64,000 nucleotides of DNA from contig NZ_AEJF01000028.1 of assembly GCF_001028175.1 (NCBI RefSeq), forward strand, positions 1 through 64,000, written 5' to 3'. A model generated the notes under the pieces. That model did not search any database and was not told where the DNA came from. It was given only the letters and a program-made list of their open reading frames with translations. The DNA is from Caballeronia mineralivorans PML1(12) (GTDB taxonomy: Bacteria; Pseudomonadota; Gammaproteobacteria; Burkholderiales; Burkholderiaceae). Of the stretch, positions 50,784 through 59,412 are shown in pieces. Made by a program: the position numbers and the translations under genes. Within the stretch, counting starts at the first letter, position 1. Each line of letters begins with the position of its first letter.

Positions 50784-51431
50784 ATGAACAAGATCAAACG
50801 ATTGTCCAGCGGCGCGTTCCTATTAACGGCCTTCGTTGCACTCGCCGCATCTGCCGAACCGAACCACGACTGGACCTACAACGGCGAACACGGACCCGAG
50901 CACTGGGGCGAAATCAGCAAAGACTTTCACGCTTGCGAAGGTGGCCGCGCCGAATCGCCGATCAATATCGAGGGCGCAAAGAAAGCCCCCACCGATATGC
51001 CCCGCCTGAAAATCAACTATCAGCCCCTTCCAATCGATATCACCAACTCCGGGCACTCCATCCAGTTCAACGCAGCACCCGGCACCGACAGCATCGCCCT
51101 TGGCGACCACGCCTATCAACTGGTCCAGTTCCACTTTCACGCACCCGGTGAAGAACGTTTCGCTGGCAAAGAGAGCGTGATGGACGTTCACCTCGTCCAC
51201 CATTCCGACGACGACAAACTCCTCGTGCTTGCCGCTTTCAGGACGAAGAAAGAGGTCGTTTCAACGGTAGTTGAAACGACTTTCCAACGCAAAAAAACCA
51301 GCGTTATCGTGCAACGAAAAGCCCTTACCCGCTCACCGCACCTAGCGCCTTACCACGCGTTTCCGGCAGCAACAACGCAGCGACAATCACCAGCAGATAC
51401 CCTGTCCCCGCGACGACGCCTATCGCTTTAA
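50784..51431 (+). pseudogene. Alpha-carbonic anhydrase lacking its C-terminal third
   Basis: The first ~150 codons match a periplasmic alpha-carbonic anhydrase: signal peptide (about 1-24), WGEISKDFHACEGGRAESPINIE, and zinc histidines H117, H119 and H136 (VQFHFHAPGEE, DVHLVHH). From about 51237 the sequence (FRTKKEVVSTVVETTFQRKK) no longer fits the family, and the frame runs on into the antisense of the next gene to a stop at 51431. A whole enzyme has about 240 residues with essential C-terminal strands. Probably inactive; a recent deletion joined it to the terminator of the MFS gene. Confidence 0.75.
51245..51280 (-). terminator. Palindrome acting as terminator of the MFS gene
   Basis: Perfect 11-bp inverted repeat GTCGTTTCAAC/GTTGAAACGAC (51255-51265 and 51270-51280) with a 4-base loop; on the minus strand it is followed by CTCTTTCTT. 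Confidence 0.65.
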
Positions 51432-52578
51432 CAAGCGACATGCCCTGCGAAAACACGCCGACGAGAATCGGAAAGAACGATCCCAGCCCACGCCCGAGGT
51501 TGTAGCAAAACCCCTGTCCCGAGCCGCGAATCGCGTTCGGATACAACTCCGATAAATAAGCGCCAACGCCTGCAAAAATCCCCTGCACGACAATGCCAAG
51601 CGGAAAACCGAGCAGCAGCATTGCGTGGTCGGTGATGGGGATCATCGTGTAGATCATGCCGAGCACAAACGAGCCGATGGCAAACAGCACGAACGACGCG
51701 CGCCGCCCGATCTTGTCGCAGAGAATGGCCCCGAACACATAACCAAGAAACGAGCCGACGATCAGCACCACGAGATAACCGCTCGTATTGAACACAGACA
51801 GATGTCGCTCGGTCTTGAGATAGGTCGGCAGCCACGTGGTGATCGCGTAATAGCCGCCGAGCATGCCGGTGCATAGCGCGCTGCCCAGTATCGTTGTCTT
51901 GAGGTGCGAACCCTTGAAGATATCGGAGAAAGTGGCGGTTTCAGTGCCGGCATCGCGAGCGCGGCGCGTAGCTACGTAGATGTCGGGATCGGAGACGTTG
52001 CGTCGAATGTAGAGAATCCATAGCGCCGGCAGGATACCGATCCAGAAGCACGCGCGCCAGGCGGTATCTTCCGGCAGCAGTGCGAAGAACGCCCAATATA
52101 GAATCGCCGCTGCGCCCCAGCCAAACGACCAGCTGCTCTGCACGGTACCCACGGCTTTCGCCCGATGCTGAGGCGCACGGATGGTCTCAGCCATCATCAC
52201 GGTCACCACGGACCATTCGCCGCCGAAGCCCACGCCTTGCAGCGTGCGCGTGGCGAGCAACTGCCCGAATGAATGCGTGAAACCGGAAAGAAAGGTGAAG
52301 AACGCGAACGTGCCAATGGTCCACTGCAACACGCGCACGCGGCCGTATCGATCGGAGAGAATGCCCGCGAGCCAGCCGCCAATAGCCGATGAAATCAACG
52401 AACTCGTCGCAATCATTCCGGCTTCGCTCTTCGTCATGCCCCACGCGGCGATCAGCGTGGGAATGAGGAACGAGTAGATCATGAAGTCGAAGGCATCGAC
52501 GGCGTAACCGCCGAAACCTGCGTAAAGCGTGCGGCGCTCGCGCGTCGTCAACTCGGTGAACCACTCGAACGCGCGCAT
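51325..52578 (-). CDS. MFS transporter, organic acid / sugar acid:proton symporter type
   Basis: Membrane protein of 417 residues with twelve predicted helices. The major facilitator motif between helices 2 and 3 is GILSDRYGRVRVLQ, with a second copy-like DKIGRRASFVLF between helices 8 and 9. The first helix carries YAVDAFDFMIYSFLIPTL, a pattern of metabolite:H+ symporters such as those for sialic acid, shikimate or aromatic acids. The substrate cannot be told from sequence. It stands alone, with no catabolic genes beside it. Confidence 0.85.
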   Translation of the reverse strand: MRAFEWFTELTTRERRTLYAGFGGYAVDAFDFMIYSFLIPTLIAAWGMTKSEAGMIATSSLISSAIGGWLAGILSDRYGRVRVLQWTIGTFAFFTFLSGFTHSFGQLLATRTLQGVGFGGEWSVVTVMMAETIRAPQHRAKAVGTVQSSWSFGWGAAAILYWAFFALLPEDTAWRACFWIGILPALWILYIRRNVSDPDIYVATRRARDAGTETATFSDIFKGSHLKTTILGSALCTGMLGGYYAITTWLPTYLKTERHLSVFNTSGYLVVLIVGSFLGYVFGAILCDKIGRRASFVLFAIGSFVLGMIYTMIPITDHAMLLLGFPLGIVVQGIFAGVGAYLSELYPNAIRGSGQGFCYNLGRGLGSFFPILVGVFSQGMSLVKAIGVVAGTGYLLVIVAALLLPETRGKALGAVSG

Positions 52579-52640
52579 CCCGTCTCCCGTTCAAAGCCTG
52601 CAAGGCGCAGGCGCGGGAACATTCTACGGTGCGTCATTAA

Positions 52641-52671
52641 ACGCGAAAAGCAGGCCAAAAAGAACCTGCTT
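52641..52671 (-). terminator. Terminator after the SbmA/YddA-like ABC gene
   Basis: AAGCAGG at 52648-52654 pairs with CCTGCTT at 52665-52671; on the minus strand the stem is followed by TTCGCG after TT, a weak T-run. It lies 94 bases after the gene end. The stretch 52579-52764 contains nothing else recognisable. Confidence 0.5.
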
Positions 52672-52764
52672 CCCGGATGCTCTCGAATTGAAAAGGCCCG
52701 TGAACGTGAGATGCAAACGCCTGCAACGTCAGCGTTCAGCGGACCTCAAATAAGCACGCCGACG

Positions 52765-54516
52765 TTAAACCGCCAGACTCTCAGCGCCCGCGCGCTCGAT
52801 CTCGATCCGGTTCTCATGGAACCCCGACACCGACTCGCGATGCGCCACGCTGACGATCGCGGCGTTCGGCAAGGCATCGATGATCGCCGTGTAGATCAGC
52901 ATCTCGTTCTCGGCGTCGAGCGCGCTGGTGGCTTCATCGAGGAACATGAAGTCCGGCTTGTGCAGCAGCACGCGGGCAGCCGCCAGCCGTTGCTGTTCGC
53001 CCGGCGACATCATCTTTGCCCAGTGCCCGGATTCCTCCAGACGCGTGCCGTACGCGTTCAGATTGCAGGCGCGCAAGGCTTCGCGGCAGTCTGCATCGGA
53101 GAACGCTTCTCCTGCCGACGGATAACTCAACGCTGCCTTCAGCGTGCCGATCGGCAAGTAGCTCTGCTGCGGGATAAACATCAGCTTGGCATCGACGGGG
53201 GCGTCGATCGTGCCATCGCCGAACGGCCACAAGCCGGCCAGCGCGCGCATCAACGTGCTTTTCCCCGAACCGGACGGCCCGTGCACAAGCCAGCGCGAAC
53301 CCGGTTTCACCGCGATATCCGCTACCGTCGCGAGCGGCGTACCGTTCGGCAACGCGAGCTTCAGCCCGGTCGTGGTCAACGCGTCGGTGCTCGTGTAATG
53401 CAGGTTGATACCGCCGTGGGCAGTCGCCGGCGAGATCGCTTCCTTGATGTGCGTGGAGCGCATCACGCGCTTGAATTCGCGCAACCGGTTCACGGTGGCA
53501 CGCCATTCGACCAAGGTCGAATAACTATTGATGAACCATGAAAACGAGTCGCTGACGGTGCCGAATGCCGAACTGATCTGCATCAGCACGCCGAACGAGA
53601 ACGCGCCCGCGAAGTAGCGGGGCGCTGCGACCATGATCGGGAAAATCAGCGCGATCTGACCGTAGAAAGACAGCACGAAGGTCAGGCGTTTCGTGTATTT
53701 CATGATCTGCCAGTAGTTCTGGCGGATCGTCTGGAAGATGGTTTTCGCGTTATTGGTTTCCGTCGATACGCCGTCGTAGAACGCGATTTGCTCGGCGTTC
53801 TCGCGAATGCGGATCAGGCCGAAACGGAAGTTCGCTTCCACTTTCTGCGCCTGATAATTAATCGATACCAGCGGATGGCCGAAGCGCTGAATTACGAGCG
53901 AGCCGAGCACCGCGTACAGCGCGGCAGCCCAGACCATGTAGCCCGGAATGTTGAGCGGCGTACCGAACAACGAGAAGCTCAGCGCGCCCGCCAGCGTCCA
54001 CAGGATCGTGATGAAGGTCACGAGCGTGACGAGCGTGGACAACAAATCCAGCGACAACGCCAGCGTGGTCGAGGCGAACGACTGCAGGTCATCGGCGATC
54101 CGCTGGTCGGGGTTATCGGCGAGACGATCGCGTTCTATGCGGTAGAAGGCTTTATCGCCAAGCCATTGTTCCAGGTAGCGGTGCGTGAGCCATTGGCGCC
54201 ACCGGAAGCCGAGCATCTGGCGCAGATAGCGGCCGTACACGGCGAGCAGGATGTACGCAAACGCAAGGCCGGTGAAGATCATCAGCAGATGCGGGAAGTC
54301 GGTGACGTTCTTGGTCTGCAGCGCGTTGTAGAAGTCCGCGTTCCATTTGTTCAGGCGGACGTTGATGTACACGACCGTCATGTTGATCGCGATGATCGCG
54401 ATCAACAAAAGCCATGCAATGCCGCGTTCTTCCGATACCCAGTAAGGCCTGATAAGACTCCACGCCGACACTTTGTCGGCGTTTTGTTCGGTGTTGCCGG
54501 GAGGTGTGGTGGTCAT
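52765..54516 (-). CDS. ABC transporter, membrane and ATPase fused (SbmA/BacA-YddA / ABCD type)
   Basis: Protein of 583 residues. The N-terminal ~340 residues form a membrane domain of the SbmA/BacA-like type with six helices and the EAA-like FRFGLIRIRENAEQIAFYDG; the C-terminal ATPase domain has Walker A GPSGSGKST (near residue 410), signature MSPGEQQR and Walker B FMFLDEATSALD. The signature is SPGEQ rather than LSGGQ, as in the group that also contains peroxisomal ABCD proteins and the bacterial YddA. Related proteins handle peptides, vitamin B12 or long-chain acyl compounds; the substrate here is unknown. It is divergent from the thiamine operon. Confidence 0.87.
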   Translation of the reverse strand: MTTTPPGNTEQNADKVSAWSLIRPYWVSEERGIAWLLLIAIIAINMTVVYINVRLNKWNADFYNALQTKNVTDFPHLLMIFTGLAFAYILLAVYGRYLRQMLGFRWRQWLTHRYLEQWLGDKAFYRIERDRLADNPDQRIADDLQSFASTTLALSLDLLSTLVTLVTFITILWTLAGALSFSLFGTPLNIPGYMVWAAALYAVLGSLVIQRFGHPLVSINYQAQKVEANFRFGLIRIRENAEQIAFYDGVSTETNNAKTIFQTIRQNYWQIMKYTKRLTFVLSFYGQIALIFPIMVAAPRYFAGAFSFGVLMQISSAFGTVSDSFSWFINSYSTLVEWRATVNRLREFKRVMRSTHIKEAISPATAHGGINLHYTSTDALTTTGLKLALPNGTPLATVADIAVKPGSRWLVHGPSGSGKSTLMRALAGLWPFGDGTIDAPVDAKLMFIPQQSYLPIGTLKAALSYPSAGEAFSDADCREALRACNLNAYGTRLEESGHWAKMMSPGEQQRLAAARVLLHKPDFMFLDEATSALDAENEMLIYTAIIDALPNAAIVSVAHRESVSGFHENRIEIERAGAESLAV

Positions 54517-54875
54517 GAGCTTCCTGAAGACGTGCCGGCTCGGCGGCAGGTTGTAACTTGGCGGTATCGATGCGGATGGTTCAGCTCCGCCTTAACGATC
54601 GTGATCGTAAGAGACCATTAAAGACAGCGCGCCGGAGCATTGTTTCGGGCGTGACTTAACTGTTCCTTAATCCTCGCCGTGCTGATGCAACGCAACAGCC
54701 GGGCGCTTGCCCGACCATGCATGCGCCGCAGACGACCCCGGCGTTCGCGGCATTGTGCCAGAGTGCGCGCTGCACGAACGAAAGGGAAGGCTGTCCGGAT
54801 TTGTCCCGGGCTGCCCCCGGCCCTTCCCCGTTTGCGGGCCGTTTCGCTTTTATGTTTTAATGATCGATGACGAAA
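54517..54875. promoter_or_regulatory. Intergenic region with possible promoter of the thi operon
   Basis: About 360 bases without a credible gene. A long inverted repeat GGGAAGG...CCTTCCC lies at about 54784-54828. TTGCGG at 54832-54837 and TTTAAT at 54856-54861, 18 bases apart, form a possible promoter just before the riboswitch. The first half shows only short palindromes (CGATCGTGATCG near 54597). Confidence 0.4.
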
Positions 54876-54981
54876 CAGGGGTGCTTCGGCACGCGTCTCC
54901 CGACTAACCAGAACGGAGAATGCGCGGCGAGGCTGAGAGAGTCCCTTTGCACCCGATCCGGGTAATACCGGCGAGGGAAGT
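54876..54981 (+). promoter_or_regulatory. TPP riboswitch (THI element)
   Basis: The conserved blocks of the thiamin pyrophosphate aptamer occur in order: GGGGTGC at 54878-54884, a variable stem region, then GGCTGAGAG near 54937, ACCCGATCCGGGTAATACC and GGCGAGGGAAG ending at 54980. The third block matches the consensus almost base for base. The element stands 225 bases upstream of thiO. When TPP is bound, it should lower expression of thiO-thiS-thiG-thiE. The expression platform was not identified; no clear T-run terminator lies between it and thiO, so control of translation or Rho-dependent control is possible. Confidence 0.93.
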
Positions 54982-55204
54982 TTCCGGAGACCGCCGCGTT
55001 TCCAGTTTCTTCCAGTACTTTGCAGGCCCAGGAAGCGCACGCAATGTGCTCCCGAGCCGCTCTCTCGCCGTGGTTTCGTCCCTGAAATATGTTTTGTGCG
55101 CCGAGCGCGCAACCAGGGCTCGAAACGGGCGTCCCTCCCGATCTCGACTTCCGTGCTTTGTGCTCCGTGCGTTCTGCAGCGCCTGCTGAGGAGACGTCGT
55201 CATC
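54982..55204 (+). other. Leader between TPP riboswitch and thiO
   Basis: About 220 bases with no credible gene. The segment CAGGGCTCG near 55111-55119 can pair with either CCCTG near 55079-55083 or CGAGCC near 55053-55058, so alternative folds are possible. The ribosome site GAGGAG at 55189-55194 precedes the thiO start. Confidence 0.4.
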
Positions 55205-56368
55205 GTGAACACCGTTATGCATTCCACTGCCCATTCCACCAGGTCCCATGTGTCCGGGCGAGACGATTTCGCCGTCGTCGGCGGTGGATTGTGCGGGCGG
55301 CTGGTTGCGTGGCTGCTGGCGGGCGCTGGGCATCGCGTGGCGCTGTACGACCGTGGCGACGCTGCTGGCACGCAATCGGCGGCCTGGGTCGCGGCGGCAA
55401 TGCTCGCACCGCTCGCCGAAGCCGCCAGCGCGGAATTGCTGATTACGGAACTCGGGGCGGCGTCGCTGGAGCGCTGGCCGGGTTTTATCGCCGAGTTGCC
55501 CGAACCGGTGTTTTTCCAGCGCAATGGCACGCTGGTCGTCTGGCACGCCGGCGATCGCGCCGAAGCGCCGTTGTTCGAGCGCCGTTTGCGTGCGAACGCG
55601 CCTGCGGCGCTCTTTCAGAGCGGTTTCGTCAAGCTTTCCGGCGCACAGGTCGCGGCGGCGGAACCGTCGCTCGGCACGCGCTTCGCGCAAGGCTGGCTGC
55701 TACCGAACGAAGGCCAGCTCGATAACCGGCAGGTGCTGACGGCTCTGGCGGCGGGGTTGGCCGAGCGTAATGTCGATATCCACTGGAATACGACAATCGA
55801 TACCCCGCCGGACGCGCATTTCGTCATCGATTGCCGTGGTCTCGGCGGTAAACCGGCGTGGCCCGCGTTAAGGGGCATTCGCGGCGAAGTGGCGCGTGTG
55901 CATGCGCCGGGTATTGGCCTGAGGCGGCCCGTGCGGCTGCTGCATCCGCGATACCCGCTCTACATCGCGCCAAAACAGGACGACCTCTACGTGATCGGCG
56001 CGACTGAAGTAGAAGGCGAAGACATGTCGCCGATGACCGTGCGCTCAGCGCTCGAACTCCTGAGCGCGGCGTTCGCAGTGCACCCCGGTTTTGGCGAGGC
56101 GCGCATTCTCGAACTGAATTCGCAATGCCGGCCGACGTTGCCCGACCATCGACCGGCGATTGTCTGGGACGGCGCACGAACCTTGCGGGTGAACGGCTTG
56201 TATCGACACGGTTATATGATCGCGCCCGAAGTCGCCGACTCCGCCCGAGCGCTTGCCGAAGCGCTGCTCGGCGGCACGATCACCGACCCCGATTCCTTCG
56301 ACGACTGGCGCCGCCAAGCCCGTTGGTCAGCCTTGCTGCGCTGCGAACACGCGGCGCCCGTGCTTTGA
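55205..56368 (+). CDS. thiO: Glycine oxidase ThiO (FAD-dependent)
   Basis: Protein of 387 residues of the DAO family. The FAD-binding motif is FAVVGGGLCGRLVAWLLAGAG (residues about 22-42; split FAVVGGGLCG and RLVAWLLAGAG), with QSAAWVAAAMLAPLAEAA after it, and a C-terminal GLYRHGYMIAPEVAD typical for ThiO. It makes the dehydroglycine that goes into the thiazole ring of thiamine. The GTG at 55205 follows GAGGAG by 10 bases; an ATG at 55217 is an alternative. First gene after the TPP riboswitch. Confidence 0.9.
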   Translation: MNTVMHSTAHSTRSHVSGRDDFAVVGGGLCGRLVAWLLAGAGHRVALYDRGDAAGTQSAAWVAAAMLAPLAEAASAELLITELGAASLERWPGFIAELPEPVFFQRNGTLVVWHAGDRAEAPLFERRLRANAPAALFQSGFVKLSGAQVAAAEPSLGTRFAQGWLLPNEGQLDNRQVLTALAAGLAERNVDIHWNTTIDTPPDAHFVIDCRGLGGKPAWPALRGIRGEVARVHAPGIGLRRPVRLLHPRYPLYIAPKQDDLYVIGATEVEGEDMSPMTVRSALELLSAAFAVHPGFGEARILELNSQCRPTLPDHRPAIVWDGARTLRVNGLYRHGYMIAPEVADSARALAEALLGGTITDPDSFDDWRRQARWSALLRCEHAAPVL

Positions 56369-56376
56369 GATTCATC

Positions 56377-56574
56377 ATGAACATTCACATCAATCAACAG
56401 CCGTTCTCCATGCCCGACGCGGCCACCGTCACCGACGCCCTCGCGGCCTTCGGCGCAAAACCGCCGTTTGCCGTGGCGCTGAACGGGCAATTCGTCGCGC
56501 GTGCCGAACATGCATCGAAGGCGCTCAACGCCGGCGACAAACTCGACATCGTCTCGCCAGTCGCCGGCGGCTGA
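56377..56574 (+). CDS. thiS: Sulfur carrier protein ThiS
   Basis: Protein of 65 residues of the ubiquitin-like fold, beginning MNIHINQQPF and ending VSPVAGG. The C-terminal Gly-Gly is made into a thiocarboxylate that delivers sulfur to ThiG. It lies 8 bases after thiO. An open frame upstream inside thiO was rejected. Confidence 0.94.
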   Translation: MNIHINQQPFSMPDAATVTDALAAFGAKPPFAVALNGQFVARAEHASKALNAGDKLDIVSPVAGG

Positions 56575-56596
56575 GCGTAACTAAAGGAATCGAATC

Positions 56597-57409
56597 ATGA
56601 CTTCCACGATCACCACCGCCGATACCCTCACGCTCTACGGCACGTCATTCCCGAGCCGGGTGCTGCTGGGGACATCGCGCTATCCGTCGCTGCAATCGCT
56701 GTCGGATTCCATCGATGCCGCCCGTCCCGGCATGGTCACCGTCGCGTTGCGGCGCCAGTCGAACACGGGCGAGGCCGGTTTCTTCGATGTCCTCAAGCGT
56801 CACGGCGTCGCGTTGCTGCCGAACACCGCGGGCTGCCAGACAGTGGACGAAGTGCTGACCACGGCCCACATGGCGCGCGAACTCTTCGATACCCCGTGGC
56901 TGAAGCTCGAACTTATCGGCGACGACTACACGCTGCAACCCGATCCGATCGGCCTCGTGGAAGCTGCCGAGAAGCTGATCCGCGACGGTTTCAAGGTGCT
57001 GCCGTACTGCACAGAGGATCTCGTGATTGGCCGGCGCCTGCTCGATGTCGGCTGCGAGGCGTTGATGCCGTGGGGCGCGCCTATCGGCACGGGTAAAGGG
57101 GTAACGAACCCATACGGATTGCGCACCTTGCGTGAGCGGCTGCCGGATGTGCCGCTTATCGTCGATGCCGGTCTTGGCGTGCCGTCGCACGCGTGCCAGG
57201 TGATGGAGTGGGGTTTCGACGGCGTGTTGCTGAACACAGCCGTCTCACAGGCGACGTTCCCGCCGCAGATGGCGCGTGCGTTTGCGCTGGGCGTCGAGGC
57301 GGGGCGAATGGCCTATCTCGCCGGGCCAATGGCCGAGCGTGATAGCGCACAAGCGAGCACGCCGGTGGTCGGCATGCCGTTCTGGCATCAAGACGGGAGC
57401 GCTGCATGA
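56597..57409 (+). CDS. thiG: Thiazole synthase ThiG
   Basis: Protein of 270 residues, a TIM barrel that forms the thiazole phosphate from deoxyxylulose phosphate, dehydroglycine and ThiS-thiocarboxylate. SRVLLGTSRYPSLQ, LPNTAGCQTVDEVLTTAHMAR, LMPWGAPIGTGKG and VPLIVDAGLGVPSHA are typical. It overlaps thiE by four bases. A ribosome site, AAAGGAA, lies upstream of the ATG. Confidence 0.96.
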   Translation: MTSTITTADTLTLYGTSFPSRVLLGTSRYPSLQSLSDSIDAARPGMVTVALRRQSNTGEAGFFDVLKRHGVALLPNTAGCQTVDEVLTTAHMARELFDTPWLKLELIGDDYTLQPDPIGLVEAAEKLIRDGFKVLPYCTEDLVIGRRLLDVGCEALMPWGAPIGTGKGVTNPYGLRTLRERLPDVPLIVDAGLGVPSHACQVMEWGFDGVLLNTAVSQATFPPQMARAFALGVEAGRMAYLAGPMAERDSAQASTPVVGMPFWHQDGSAA

Positions 57410-58476
57410 GCATGTTGTCGCAAGAGAAAGAAGTGTTTTGGCCGCCCGCCGATGAACTGCTGGAAGCCGCCGAGCAGATCCGGCGGCGGCTGGGCGACTG
57501 GCCGGCGGGATCGAAACAATGGCGAATTTGCCTGAGCACGCCGGATCATCCGTCGGAAGGGGATTTGATCGTGGGCGGTGGCCTTGAAAAACCGCTGCCG
57601 GAGGGCGTCGGTCTGCTGAACCTGGAAGCGGGCCTGGCCACGCTGAAGCTGAACAGCGCCGATTACACGCTGAAAGGTGAATGGTCCGATGATTGGCCGG
57701 CCGCGCTGGCTGCGTTCCTCGATTGCGGTTTCGAGCCGCACGACGCGCTTGTGCTGGCGCTCGCGTGGCGTCCGGCCAACCTGGATGAACTCGATGCGTG
57801 GCCCGTCGAATTTTCCGTCTTCCCGACGGTGGCGAATTTGCCCGCGCCGCCTTCGAAACCGTTCCCCCATTGCCCGGACAGGCTGGGCTTATATCCCGTC
57901 CTGCCGAGCGCGGACTGGGTCGAGCGGGTTCTCGATCACGGCGTTAAAACGACGCAATTACGCCGTAAAACCACCGATTCCGGCGATCTCAAGCAGCAAA
58001 TCGAGCGATCCGTGGCCGCGGGCGCCCGGCATTACGCGCAAGTTTTTATCAACGATCATTGGCGCGAAGCTATCAAAGCCGGTGCATACGGCGTGCATCT
58101 GGGGCAGGAGGACGTGGAAACGGCCGACCTGAACGCGATTGCCGAAGCGGGCTTGCGGCTCGGCCTGTCCACGCACGGCTACTACGAAATGCTGAAGGCA
58201 TTGCATTTCAAACCGAGCTACCTCGCACTCGGGGCGGTGTTCCCGACTACGACGAAAGTCATGCCAACGGCGCCGCAAGGTTTGTCCCGTCTGACACGCT
58301 ATGTACGCCTGCTCGACGGCGTTGTGCCGCTGGTCGCAATCGGCGGCATTGACGGTTCCGTTCTGCGACAAATTTTGTCAACCGGTGTCGGCAGTGCAGC
58401 AGTCGTGCGGGCTGTTACAGAAGCGGCAGACGTGCCGGCGGCCATTTCTGCGCTGCAACACGAATTCGCGCGATAA
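57406..58476 (+). CDS. thiE: Thiamine-phosphate synthase with N-terminal extension
   Basis: Protein of 356 residues. The C-terminal ~197 residues (from about 160) are a ThiE domain that joins thiazole and pyrimidine phosphates: LGLYPVLPSADWVERVLDHG, the basic TTQLRRK, YAQVFINDHW, GVHLGQED, and GAVFPTTTK. The first ~155 residues (MSMLSQEKEVFWPPADELL...) are not in E. coli ThiE, which has about 211 residues, and resemble no domain I can name; a phosphate-like or pyrimidine-handling role would be a guess. Long ThiE forms are, as I recall, usual in Burkholderia. Confidence 0.9.
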   Translation: MSMLSQEKEVFWPPADELLEAAEQIRRRLGDWPAGSKQWRICLSTPDHPSEGDLIVGGGLEKPLPEGVGLLNLEAGLATLKLNSADYTLKGEWSDDWPAALAAFLDCGFEPHDALVLALAWRPANLDELDAWPVEFSVFPTVANLPAPPSKPFPHCPDRLGLYPVLPSADWVERVLDHGVKTTQLRRKTTDSGDLKQQIERSVAAGARHYAQVFINDHWREAIKAGAYGVHLGQEDVETADLNAIAEAGLRLGLSTHGYYEMLKALHFKPSYLALGAVFPTTTKVMPTAPQGLSRLTRYVRLLDGVVPLVAIGGIDGSVLRQILSTGVGSAAVVRAVTEAADVPAAISALQHEFAR

Positions 58477-58530
58477 TGCGCCGGAATCGGAAAAAAGTTC
58501 GGATCGTTAAACCAGTCGAAAGGGACCGCC

Positions 58531-58573
58531 ACGACACCTGTCACGCAGAGGCCCTATAATTCGGCCTCTTGCG
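58531..58573 (+). promoter_or_regulatory. Promoter of the mla operon, -10 box in the loop of an inverted repeat
   Basis: The -10 TATAAT at 58555-58560 lies in a 9-base loop between AGAGGCC (58547-58553) and GGCCTCT (58563-58569); with a one-base bulge the outer CGC/GCG pairs also form. ACGACA at 58531-58536 is a fair -35 at 18 bases. The start of transcription would fall in the right arm, just before mlaF. Confidence 0.65.
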
Positions 58574-58593
58574 TAAAAGGATTGCCAGCCCCC

Positions 58594-59412
58594 GTGTCAG
58601 CTTCTCCCGAGACCTTGCTAGAGCTTCGCGACGTCGATTTTGGCTACGGCGACCGGCTCGTTTTATCGAACCTGAACATGCGTTTCAAGCGCGGTCAGGT
58701 CGTGGCTGTCATGGGCGGCTCCGGCTGTGGCAAGACGACCGTGCTGCGTTTGATCGGCGGCCTGGTCAAGGCCAAGCGCGGCCAGGTGTTGTTCGGCGGC
58801 AAGGACGTCGGCACGCAAACCCGCGAAGGCCTCTACGAACTTCGCCGCAAAATGGGCATGCTGTTCCAGTTCGGTGCGCTTTTCACCGACCAGACCGTGT
58901 TCGACAACGTCGCATTCCCGCTGCGAGAACACACCGACCTCCCCGACGAACTCCTGCGCGACCTCGTGCTGATGAAGCTCAACGCGGTCGGCCTGCGCGG
59001 CGCGCGTGATCTGGCGCCATCGGAGATATCGGGCGGCATGGCCCGCCGCGTGGCGCTTGCCCGCGCCATCGCGCTCGATCCCGAACTGATGATGTACGAC
59101 GAGCCGTTCGCCGGCCTCGATCCCATTTCGCTCGGCATTACGGCTAATTTGATCCGCACGCTGAATAGCGCACTCGGCGCCACGTCGATTCTTGTGACGC
59201 ATGATGTGCCGGAATCGTTCGCCATTGCGGACTACGTGTATTTCATCGCGAACGGCGGGATCCTGGCCGAAGGTACGCCGGCGCAATTGCGGGCGTCGCA
59301 GGAACCGTCGGTGCGGCAATTCATCGACGGTACGCCAGACGGTCCGTTCAAATTTCACTATTCCAGTACGACGCCGCTGGCGGCGGACTTTGGACTCGGA
59401 GCGAAGGCATGA
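58594..59412 (+). CDS. mlaF: Phospholipid ABC transporter ATP-binding protein MlaF
   Basis: Protein of 272 residues with Walker A GGSGCGKTT, signature EISGGMARRVA and Walker B LMMYDEPFAGLD. It powers the MlaFEDB complex that moves phospholipids between inner and outer membranes. The GTG at 58594 gives the family N-terminus SASPETLLELRDVDFGYG; a TTG at 58582 close to AAAGG is the alternative. It overlaps mlaE by four bases. Confidence 0.94.
   Translation: MSASPETLLELRDVDFGYGDRLVLSNLNMRFKRGQVVAVMGGSGCGKTTVLRLIGGLVKAKRGQVLFGGKDVGTQTREGLYELRRKMGMLFQFGALFTDQTVFDNVAFPLREHTDLPDELLRDLVLMKLNAVGLRGARDLAPSEISGGMARRVALARAIALDPELMMYDEPFAGLDPISLGITANLIRTLNSALGATSILVTHDVPESFAIADYVYFIANGGILAEGTPAQLRASQEPSVRQFIDGTPDGPFKFHYSSTTPLAADFGLGAKA

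Noticed and set aside
54679..54907. Two small overlapping + strand frames of 63 and 66 codons before the TPP riboswitch
   Set aside because: No ribosome site, Arg-rich translation, and they run into the conserved riboswitch.
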